This document shows positions 16,239 to 24,600 of a DNA stretch of 64,000 bases, one piece after another (the stretch's first letter is position 1; each line of letters opens with the position of its first letter). The position numbers and the translations under genes were made by a program. This stretch comes from Acidovorax sp. NCPPB 4044. GTDB lineage: Bacteria > Pseudomonadota > Gammaproteobacteria > Burkholderiales > Burkholderiaceae_C. The notes under the pieces were generated by a model, which was not told where the DNA came from, searched no databases, and worked only from the letters and a program-made list of their open reading frames with translations. The stretch spans positions 2,138,001 to 2,202,000 of the forward strand of contig NZ_JAMCOS010000001.1 of assembly GCF_028069655.1 (NCBI RefSeq). The letters are read 5' to 3'.

Positions 16239-19193
16239 TCATTTCAGCCGTGCTACACGCTGCTTGGCTGGGCGCTCAATCAGCGCATCGATGTACGGAT
16301 CCATGTCAAACGCGATCGTCCCCCGAAAATTCACGTGCTCGAAGTGCACGGGTCCGATGCGGCGCAGCCAGCTTTCATCTATGGGGTGTTTGGCCACCTT
16401 CCAGCGATCCACGACATCTTGCATCTTCATGGTGTTCCAGCTGATCACGACGTTGGTCAGCAGGGTGTGCGCTGTTGAGATAGCCCGCAGCTCATCAGCC
16501 CTGCGCCCGCGTGAGACTCCTACACGTCCGTGGTACACAGCGCGCTGCAGCTGGTGTACAGATTCGCCCCTGTTGAGCAAGGCATGCATCTCGCGGCGAA
16601 ACTCGGGAATGGTGAAGTAGTCACACAAAAAGATCGTACGCAGCAACTTGCCCAATTCGTCTGCGGCAGCGTGCACGGGATCGCCCCGCGCCGCGCTGCC
16701 AAGGCGGGCGATAGCTTCTCCAGCTGTCAAGCGCCCTTGCCGGATAGAGGCAACTAGGTGCAGTAGGTCCATCCATCCGGCTCGAATCTTCCCAAGCGAG
16801 ACCTTCCCAACGGTTAGGCGCTCCAAAGCTTCCGGCACGGTGTCCCCCCTGGCCAAGAACATCTTACGTTCCGACAATTGGCGCAAACGGACGCACAGAT
16901 CGAAGCCCAGCAACTTGGCGATAGCCATCGCTGCGTTGGTGTAGCCATGGGTGTCCACAGCAAGCAGGGATAGTCGGATCTGGTCCTCGCGGCGGGAACA
17001 GTTGTGCGCTTCGACACCGTCCACCGCTGGCGCTGCTTGCCGGTCATTGATCACGATAGGCTGGTCATGAAACAGTGCCCAGGTATCAAGCATGTGCACA
17101 TAGATGCCAACACCATGCTGCTTGCGGCGGTATTCCATACGCGCCGAGTGCAGGTACCGTGACGTATCGAGCGTCATCGAATCAGAGGATGCTTTGTCGC
17201 CCTGGCCCCAGAGTTTGGCAATAGGCATGCTTTGCTGGAACTCAATGACCCGTGAGTTGGCCTCCCGCAAACGGCCACTGGCCTCCGTTGCACGCATGGC
17301 CATAGTGACCTGAGACACCTGCAGGCCTGGGATCATCGCGCAGACACCTTTGGCCGTGTTCTCTGTTCCGTGTGTGTATAGGGCGCCGTAGACGGCCTTC
17401 AGTTCAGCCATGTCTTTGGCTCTGCGGCCTAGCAGAGCCTGGCTAAAGCCGCTTTTTGCGTCGATCTCGACCAGCATGTTGCCAAACTGGGCATCGCCGA
17501 TCATGTTGAACATGCTCTCGCGTGTCTTGGTGACCTGGGGTTCGACTTCAAGCGCCTGAATCGGTGCAATGTGAATATGCCCCTGGCTGTCTATGGTCAA
17601 GGCCCCGTCCTCCACGGCCTGCACCAGTTGGCCGATGCCCGCTTTGACCCGTCCCAGCACGCGCTCCAGGAACTTATCTGGATTGTCCGTCAAGCTCAAA
17701 GCTCGGATCAGCGACTTGTGCTTCTCGGCCCACTGTGTTTCGGGTATCAGCTGATCGGCACGGTTGCGATGGCGGCTGCTGTGTTCCAGCCACAGCTTTC
17801 CGCCCTTGATCGCTTTCTTCAAAGAAGTCGCTGCGCTTGCTTTGAGAGCTGCAAGAGCAACCTTGCGATCAGGGCCTTCCAGCAGCGAGTGCCAGCTTGG
17901 GTCCGCAACCGACACATCAAACCCCTCGGGAAGGCTGCTGATGCCGCGTTTGGACAAATCGCGCAGCGTCTTGAGCTGCTTGAGCGCCTTGTCCGTTTCC
18001 TCGCCTTTGATCTCAAGGACTCCGAGGGCATTGAGCAGGGCCGACATACGCGGCGCTTGTTCTTTCACCAGTGTTTCCCGGACGAATTGAGCCCGCGTAC
18101 CGGCAAAGTTTTCTGCATTCTTGGGCACCAGGTCGCGCATCGCCGCGACGATCTGAGCATCGGTCAACTGCGTGTCGTAGAGAATGTCCTTCAGCTTGAC
18201 GCGCTCAGCACGCAGATCCACAGCACTTTCGGCCTGCTTCTTTAGGACCTTGCCAGAAGCCTTGTGATAAAGATCTGTGAGACATCGCGCACCGATGTCT
18301 GCGGCGAGATCGGTCTGATCCAAGAGGGTGACATGCAGGAAAGAGACGATGCGCAGATCGCGCTGATCCTCAGAGAGAAACTTCGTCGCGGAGGGTGGAC
18401 GATTGATCACCTCTTGGCTGTACGCCCTGAGACGATTCAATGGAATCGCCGACAGCTTCCACTTGTGAATTTGCAGTGACTTGAGGCACTCGATTTTCTT
18501 GGTGACCTCGCTCAGCGTGAGCTGCCCGTGCTTCCCTGGGGGTGTGCGCAGCCACTCCAGCACTGTGTGACCGCCGGGCCCTGATCGCTTTGAGAATGCG
18601 TGCGAGAGAGCCGCCTGAACCTGTTTGGGTGGCGCACAGGTGCGGATCGCAGCGATTGCGGCATTTTCCTGTTCAGCGAAGGCCATCCGCGCCATGTCGC
18701 GCAGTGTCCGGTCACCAGGCAGGACAAGCCGTCGATCAAAGAGCCAGTGTTCTGACTGGTGGATCAAGTCATCGACTGATACCGCTGAGGCGGAAAGCTC
18801 AGCCAGAGCATCGGCCAGGAGCGGCTTTGTGGCGTCGTCCACTACCGCGAAGCCAACACGTTCCCGAGCCCAGAGCTGGTGCTCGTATCGTGTGTCCTTG
18901 TCCTTGTACAGCGAGGTCACCGATGCGATGTCCGTCGCGTTCATGCCAAGCGCTGAGGTCAGGTACCGCAGCAGGACGGAGGGGATGCCTGAAAAGGCAT
19001 CGGGGTGCCGCCCCGTAGCGCGCAGCATGACCAGTTGAACTGCAGCGCCAAGGCGTGCAGTCCCTCTGAACCGGGGCGGGCGCAGCTCCTGGATGTCTTC
19101 GATACTCAGCCCAAAACACTCTTCGACTTCCCGCTTGGATAGCGATTTGGGCAGGGTATCGGCGCCAACGAAACGTAGGTAGTAGCTAGACAA
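16239..19193 (-). CDS. tnpA: Tn3-family transposase (Tn4651-like)
   Basis: A 984-residue, apparently intact Tn3-family transposase. The N-terminal DUF4158-type DNA-binding region (YYLRFVGADTLPKSLSKREV, PPRFRGTARLGAAVQLVMLR) is followed by the DDE catalytic part: Asp in WGQGDKASSDSMTL (about residue 665), Asp in LAVDTHGYTN (about 746) and Glu in NRGESVHQLQRAVYHG (about 876). The reading direction is inward from the 38-bp repeat, which lies about 100 bases upstream of the start; the tnpA promoter therefore probably lies at or next to the transposon end, as described for Tn4652. Length is normal for the family (about 1,000). Confidence 0.92.
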   Translation of the reverse strand: MSSYYLRFVGADTLPKSLSKREVEECFGLSIEDIQELRPPRFRGTARLGAAVQLVMLRATGRHPDAFSGIPSVLLRYLTSALGMNATDIASVTSLYKDKDTRYEHQLWARERVGFAVVDDATKPLLADALAELSASAVSVDDLIHQSEHWLFDRRLVLPGDRTLRDMARMAFAEQENAAIAAIRTCAPPKQVQAALSHAFSKRSGPGGHTVLEWLRTPPGKHGQLTLSEVTKKIECLKSLQIHKWKLSAIPLNRLRAYSQEVINRPPSATKFLSEDQRDLRIVSFLHVTLLDQTDLAADIGARCLTDLYHKASGKVLKKQAESAVDLRAERVKLKDILYDTQLTDAQIVAAMRDLVPKNAENFAGTRAQFVRETLVKEQAPRMSALLNALGVLEIKGEETDKALKQLKTLRDLSKRGISSLPEGFDVSVADPSWHSLLEGPDRKVALAALKASAATSLKKAIKGGKLWLEHSSRHRNRADQLIPETQWAEKHKSLIRALSLTDNPDKFLERVLGRVKAGIGQLVQAVEDGALTIDSQGHIHIAPIQALEVEPQVTKTRESMFNMIGDAQFGNMLVEIDAKSGFSQALLGRRAKDMAELKAVYGALYTHGTENTAKGVCAMIPGLQVSQVTMAMRATEASGRLREANSRVIEFQQSMPIAKLWGQGDKASSDSMTLDTSRYLHSARMEYRRKQHGVGIYVHMLDTWALFHDQPIVINDRQAAPAVDGVEAHNCSRREDQIRLSLLAVDTHGYTNAAMAIAKLLGFDLCVRLRQLSERKMFLARGDTVPEALERLTVGKVSLGKIRAGWMDLLHLVASIRQGRLTAGEAIARLGSAARGDPVHAAADELGKLLRTIFLCDYFTIPEFRREMHALLNRGESVHQLQRAVYHGRVGVSRGRRADELRAISTAHTLLTNVVISWNTMKMQDVVDRWKVAKHPIDESWLRRIGPVHFEHVNFRGTIAFDMDPYIDALIERPAKQRVARLK

Positions 19194-19294
19194 GCTGGTC
19201 CTCCCGTGGCTGGCGCGGTCGCAAGCCTGCTGCAGTCTACGTATTCGCTACTGATAATTCCAGACAATAAAAAAGTGCGGGTTAACCCGTAGCT

Positions 19295-19332
19295 CTTAAC
19301 CGGGTTTTCTGCACGGAAAGTGAGATCACCCC
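19295..19332. repeat. 38-bp terminal inverted repeat of Tn3-family transposon (right end)
   Basis: On the minus strand it runs from GGGGTGATCTC at the outer edge to CGGTTAAG at the inner edge, 38 bases. The length, the terminal GGGG and the inner TTAAG are the hallmarks of Tn3-family ends. It lies upstream of tnpA. The outer flank begins TGCTG. Confidence 0.8.
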
Positions 19333-19339
19333 TGCTGCG

Positions 19340-19873
19340 ATGCGACGAGAGATGCGGCGGCGGGTGCCGCATCCCCTGGCGCCGAACGAAACCTGGGGAC
19401 TCGATCTGAGCAGCGTGCCTATGACCGGCGGCGCCCGCATGCATATCCTGGGCATCCTCGACCACGGCTCGCGTTTGTGCATCCGGCTGCAGGCCCTGCC
19501 CGGCAAATGCACTTGGACCCTGCTCGGCCACCTGCTGATCGCCATTGGGCAACACGGCAAACCCCGTGCGATCCGCACCGACAACGAAGGCATGTTCACC
19601 AGCCGGCTCTGGCGCAGCGCCCTGCGTCTGCTGGGCATTCGACACCGGCGCAGCGCACCGGGGTGCCCATGGCAGAACGGCAGGATCGAGCGGTTCTTTG
19701 GCACGCTCAAGTCTGTGCTGCGACCCATGCGTCTGACGGCTGGCAAGTTGCCTGAGATGCTGGGCGAATTCGCCGGCTTCTACAACGACGTGCGTCCACA
19801 TCAGAACCTGGATGGCTTGACCCCGCTTGAGGCTTGGTGGGGCATCACCTGGGAGGATGTTCCACCGCACTGA
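19340..19873 (+). pseudogene. 5'-truncated DDE transposase (rve integrase core)
   Basis: A 177-residue remnant carrying only the catalytic core: first Asp in TWGLDLSSVPM, second Asp in IRTDNEGMFTS, Glu in NGRIERFFGTLK, and the C-terminal FYNDVRPHQNLDGLTPLEAW typical of IS3/IS481-like enzymes. The N-terminal DNA-binding half is missing. Coding similarity begins within about 10 bases of the outer edge of the Tn3-type terminal repeat, so the transposon end cut the gene. It is unlikely to make an active enzyme. Confidence 0.8.
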
Positions 19874-20106
19874 AGGCCGAGGGGAATGGGTGCTGGCATG
19901 CGAGGGGCGGCTGGGTGGGTATCGCTCTCGATGTTGAAGTTCCGCCTCCCCACCAACATCCGCCGAGCCATGCTGTCCGCAATGCAGCAGGGTGGATTAC
20001 GCCCGCAAGGCGGTTCTTGCTGCGCCCAGCGTGTCAGATGCATAAGATTTGCCGTTGGCAGGAGTTGATTCGACCGCTTGGTAGATCGAAACGGCTGAAG
20101 GATTGG

Positions 20107-20136
20107 ACAAGGCATTTTGAAAAATGCCTTGTTTTT
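20107..20136 (+). terminator. Rho-independent terminator, plus strand
   Basis: A perfect 12-bp stem ACAAGGCATTTT / AAAATGCCTTGT with a two-base loop, followed on the plus strand by five T. It would stop plus-strand transcripts coming from the insertion-sequence side before they run antisense into the RHS locus. Confidence 0.75.
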
Positions 20137-20169
20137 AAGCAGCCAGGGTGTTCCGGACAAGCGGACAGG

Positions 20170-20692
20170 ACATCCGCCCGGCCGTCGAACACCGCGCGCA
20201 GCCGGTGCTGCGCGTCGTAGACCAGGTGGTTGTCCTGGTAGACCACGTTGTCCAGCACGCCCGAGGACAGCAGCGTCTTCTGCGCCAGCTTCTCGGCCAC
20301 GCGGTTGCCCGCCAGGTCGTAGCTGTAGCTCGTGGTCTGGCCCAGGGCGTTGTCGCGGATCTCGATGAGCTGGCCTGCGCCGTCGTAGCGGTAGTCGATG
20401 TTCTTGCCCGCTCCGTTGCCCTCGTGCACCAGGCCGCCTGCGCGGTCGTAGGCGTAGGTGGAGTCCACCGTGCCCCCGCCCGTCTTCGATTCCGTGCGGC
20501 CGATCAGGCGGCCGAAGGTGTCGTAGGTCCAGGCCTGGTTCGTGCCTGCCGCGTCGCTCTGGCCCACCTTGCGGCCCAGCGCGTCGTAGCGGTAGCGCAT
20601 CTGGTAGGCCAGCGATGCGGCCGGGCCGCTGGCACCCGCGTCCGCCCCCGTGTCCTTCGCCGTCTCCTGCCCGCTCAGCACCACGTTGCCCG
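20170..20692 (-). pseudogene. Displaced RHS core fragment (duplicate of 24327-24849)
   Basis: 523 bases align without gaps to 24327-24849 of the giant RHS gene (offset 4,157), with about nine mismatches by eye. The minus-strand frame is open and encodes YD repeats such as YRYDALGRKVGQSD and YSYDLAGNRVAEK, entered from and leaving into unrelated sequence (tail DVLSACPEHPGCLKTRHFSK). There is no start codon context or complete toxin tip, so it is a displaced fragment. Such orphan core pieces downstream of an rhs gene are known by-products of tip exchange. Confidence 0.85.
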
Positions 20693-20969
20693 TCAGGCAT
20701 GTGCTATTTGCTATCCAATTAATAGCAAAGAATGTAATGAAATCGGCGGCATGCGGCACATTGGATGCTCAATCTTCAGCGGCATGCCAATGACGTCGCT
20801 CAACAGTTCCAGAAACTTCTGGATAAGCAGGCATGGCCTTTCCTATCCTCTGCCTAGCGATCCTTTTGCTGGCCGTGTTCTTGGCACGGTGCCAGTGGTT
20901 GCCACCGCGTCCCTGGCGTCATCCGACGCGACGCACGTACCACCGTTCCAACCACTCCGCCACGGGCAG
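20693..20969 (-). other. Unassigned gap with possible gene remnant
   Basis: Between the displaced RHS fragment and the immunity candidate. On the minus strand one short open stretch reads LIQKFLELLSDVIGMPLKIE and on to a stop near the fragment edge; it looks like the C-terminal tail of a lost small gene, possibly an earlier immunity gene, but it cannot be assigned. Nothing else is seen here. Confidence 0.3.
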
Positions 20970-21302
20970 CTACGTAAACATCAATATGTCATCGATTGCA
21001 TCTTCAGCTTGGCCACTGATGTTTGGATTATCACGAAGAGATTGAAGTGCGGGCAAGACTTTTTCTTTATCAATTTTTCCATGAATTCTAGCTATATGTC
21101 CAAGGCAAGTAGCTGCAAGTCCAGCAATTTCGTAATCATCAGACCTAAGAAGAGGTATAAATTGATTTTGTGCCCAAACCCAATCTTTTTCATGAAAGGC
21201 TATTGAAACGAGAGCTTTGCAGATTTCCGTAGGGATTCCTGATGAAATTGCTTTTAAGGCTTCAGCCCTTGAAATCGCGATTGCATTAATAAATTCAGCC
21301 AT
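20970..21302 (-). CDS. HEAT-like small protein, candidate immunity protein of the RHS toxin
   Basis: A 110-residue all-helical protein with HEAT-like motifs: CKALVSIAFHEKDWVWAQNQ, IPLLRSDDYEIAGLAATCLG, HIARIHGKIDKEKVLPALQS, ending DAIDDILMF. The start codon lies two bases after the TAG of the RHS gene (TAG-CA-ATG), the usual tight spacing of toxin and immunity genes, and implies translational coupling. Small HEAT-like proteins occur as immunity proteins in several polymorphic-toxin families. AT-richer than the RHS core, as is the toxin tip. The role is inferred from position; no experimental family name can be given. Confidence 0.75.
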   Translation of the reverse strand: MAEFINAIAISRAEALKAISSGIPTEICKALVSIAFHEKDWVWAQNQFIPLLRSDDYEIAGLAATCLGHIARIHGKIDKEKVLPALQSLRDNPNISGQAEDAIDDILMFT

Positions 21303-21304
21303 TG

Positions 21305-21620
21305 CTAATCTTTCAAAATATTGCCACGACTATCCACCATGTTCATTTTTCGCAGAACCTTTTGCATGTCTGGATGTAGATCCGACCATTGCCGTACATG
21401 CCCGTGATAGATGTCATTTAGAGTTCTATCGAATACTACAAAATCCCCTGTCTGATAGTCAATTCCAATTCTTCGCGGTGATGTGTCTTTTACTTGCACA
21501 GAAAAATCGAGCGCATTTTGTCCGTTAACGGGTCCCCGACTCTTGACAGCGTTGTCTACGGTGCCATGGTAGCCTGCCGGCTCGAATCTAAGTGAGCCTG
21601 GCATTGGTGGGGTTGAGTCC
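21305..21620 (-). other. C-terminal toxin-like tip of the RHS protein
   Basis: The last roughly 100 residues. Key features are PVNGQNALDFSVQVKD, RRIGIDYQTGDFVVFD, IYHGHVRQWSDLHPDMQ and the end NMVDSRGNILKD. The compact beta-rich pattern with single His residues (YHGHV) is like small RNase-type tips of polymorphic toxins. I cannot name the family with certainty. The base composition changes to AT-rich here relative to the core, as expected of exchangeable tips, and a candidate immunity gene follows directly. Confidence 0.55.
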
Positions 21621-24600
21621 ATCCCTCTTGATTTGGTGGTTGCAGAACTAAAAAATGGAGAAGGTCCCTTCGCCGTCAGCGTCTGTTTGTAGACATTGGT
21701 CCCTGCGCCAGCCATTTGCTCCGCAAACGAGCCAGTCGCCAGCAATGCATCCTGTGTTTGCTGGCTGGCCCCAAACAAACGTCCCGCACCCGAGATGATC
21801 GTTCCAATCGGGGACGCCAGCATTTTGTCAATGCGTGCAATTTGAGGGCTAGGCTGGGGGAACAACCGTGCATTAATTGCATTTTGCGCTGGCGCAGATG
21901 CCTCGAAAGTAATGTGCCTCCAAACAGCGCCATAGTTGCCAGCTGACCAAGAATCACCGATTTCCCTGAAGCGGTCGTAAGAGCCCTTGGCTGCTCGCTG
22001 GTCATTGACGGCTTGAAAATCCTGTGGATCCGCTTCAGGCTCACGTTTTGCCGAGACAGTAATCGCGCCTAGTTCACCAACCGTCTCTTCGGGACCGAAC
22101 GACTCCCAGCCCTGGTAAGAGTGCGCCTGCCCGCCAGGAAGAGAGGGAATTGAACTTCCGCCACCGGCATCAGAAACGACACTACTTTTGAGAGCGGTAG
22201 ACGCATCGGCATATAGAACGCTGCTAGAACGGTATTCATCCGGCGGAATGTTATTGCCGAAATCAGGAGCGGATGCCATGAGGGCATTGGCCCTCGAGAA
22301 GTTAACGAGTGGTGTGGCGTTGTTGAAGGCAAGATGCTCTCCGTCGGAGACATACGGGCTTAGGTTTGTGCCCTCTCCCATATAGCTGCCACTTTGGGCG
22401 CGTGCAGCGATGCTTTCGCCCAACGCGTTGCCAAACGCGTCGGTCGCCACCTGCTGGATGCTGATGCGCCCTCCCCGCGCCACGGCCGTTGTCACGCCGG
22501 CCGCCAACCCGCGCAGCGTTCCCTGGGTAATTTCACGCGCCGTATCGCTCAGGCCGGCAAGCCAACTTGCGTCCTTGAGCGCAGTGCCGGCTGCACTGCC
22601 AGCGGCCGCACCGGCCGCGCTAGCGGCCACGCTTCGCCAATCGAAGCGGCTTTGCAGCCCGGTGGCCACTCCGATGCCTTGCGTCGCCAAGTTGGCCGTG
22701 CCCATGCGCAAGGCAACCTGAGACCAATCCGTTCCGCTGAATCCGGATACCCCCTCCAATCCCGAAGCGATTCCAGCGCTGATGCCCGAGAGCGCGACGC
22801 TCTTCCAGTTGATGCCGTCCTGCACTCCCAGAGCGTTACCCACCACCTGACCTAGAAGGTTGCCCAGCATGGCTCCGCCTACGCCGCCAGTGAAGACCGA
22901 CACCGCCACCGCAACGACCACCATGATGATCTTGCCCACCGCCCCGCACCCGCCATCCTGCCCCGCGGGCGCCGGCAGCAGCGGATCCATGCTCCCCGTC
23001 ACCCGCCCCGGCTCGTACGGCTGGAACGTGTCCACGCTGTTCGCGTTCAGCGCCAGCTTGGGCACGCTCAGCGTCTGCCCCGCTTTCAGCTGCCCGTCGC
23101 CCGACACCGCCAGGCCATTGGCCTCCGCGATGCGCCACCAGAGCTTGGCGTCGCCCAGCACGTTGCGCGCGATGTCTTTGAGCGTCTCGCCGCCCACCAC
23201 CGTGTAGGCGATGGCATCCAGGTTGGCACCCTTGAGCTGGAGCGGCGCCGCGTTCAGGCGGAACTCCGCCGTGCTCACGTACTTCGGCACGTCGCCTGCG
23301 TTGGCGGGCGGGTTCTCGCTGTCGGGCGCGTCGCCGTAGCGGGCCAGCACCTCGCCATGGGCCACCAGTTGCCGCTGCACGTGGCCCGGGTTGAGCGAGT
23401 CGCCCACCCAGCCGCCCAGGTAGGTTCCCGGGTTCTGGATGCGGCCCGTGTGCCCTGCCCCCTGGTTCACGTAGATCGCGTTGCCCTGCGCGTCGTTCAC
23501 GAATGCGCGGTTGAACCGCTCGTCGCCCACGCCCGTCACCTGCTCGATGTTGCTCACGAAGCCGTTGGCGTCCCGCCAGGTCTTCGTCGTCGCCTCATTG
23601 CCCTCGCGCTTGGCGCTGGAGGAGGTCTGCTGGTAGCTGCCGGCCATGAACTGGTACTCGTACTTGGTGACGGTGGCCTTGCCCTCGTCGCCGTCCGTCA
23701 CCTGCCGGTTGCCCAGCAGGTTGCCGGCCGCGTCGTAGCCCAGGCCCGTGGCGCCGCCCGCGTCGTGGTAGGCCACGTCCGTGCGCTGCGTCACCGCCTT
23801 GGTATCGTCGCGCCGCAGCACCACGCGCGTGTCCTGCACCCTGCCCGTGGCGTCGTACCGGTTGTAGCGGTGCTCCTCGTTCCACAGGCCGTTGCTCTTG
23901 ACCAGCGACATCGAGTACACCACGCGTCCCGCGCCGTCGTAGACGTTGGTCTGCCGCTCTGTCGGGCCGTCGAAGCCGCTGTAGCTTTGCAGACGGTTCA
24001 GCGCGTCGTACCGGTATTCGTAGTGGCCTCCCAGGTTGTCGCTGCCATCGCCCTTCGTGCCGCGCACGAAGATATCGTCACGCACGCGGTTGCCCGCCAG
24101 GTCGAACTGGTAGGTGTGCGTCTCCCGTTGGCCCGCGCTGCCCGTCTCCTCGCTGCTGGACTGCCGGTTCATCTGGTCGTAGCCGTACCGGGTCGTGCTG
24201 GTGTGGATCACCTGCTGCTCCTGGCGCCCCGTGCTCAGCGGCTGGGCGTTGGGGTCCTGGCGGATCGTGTTGATCACGTGCGAGGTGACCTGCGAGCGGT
24301 TGCCCGCCAGGTCGTAGGCGATGCGCACGTCCGCCCGGCCGTCGAACACCGCGCGCAGGCGGTGCTGCGCGTCGTAGACCAGGTGGTTGTCCTGGTAGAC
24401 CACGTTGTCCAGCACACCCGAGGACAGCAGCGTCTTCTGCGCCAGCTTCTCGGCCACGCGGTTGCCCGCCAGGTCGTAGCTGTAGCTCGTGGTCTGGCCC
24501 AGGGCGTTGTCGCGGATCTCGATGAGCTGGCCTGCGCCGTCGTAGCGGTAGTCGATGTTCTTGCCCGCTCCGTTGCCCTCGTGCACCAGGCCGCCTGCGC

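Larger units (their letters stand above)
7279..19332. mobile_element. Tn4651-type (Tn3 family) transposon region, left end not identified
   Basis: The segment has a TnpS-like recombinase, a TnpT-like partner with a candidate resolution site between them, cargo genes, and a Tn3-family transposase read inward from a 38-bp terminal repeat at 19295-19332. In Tn4651/Tn4652 the transposase is likewise read inward from the terminal repeat, and resolution uses TnpS/TnpT at rst. I did not find a matching left-oriented repeat, so the left boundary given is only the first recognised module. The metal genes at 1-5.6 kb and the gene pair at 5.7-7.2 kb may belong to the same element. Confidence 0.6.

Noticed and set aside
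20034..20759. The displaced RHS fragment as a functional 241-residue gene
   Set aside because: It enters and leaves the RHS homology through unrelated sequence, has no ribosome site at its Met, and has no plausible toxin tip.
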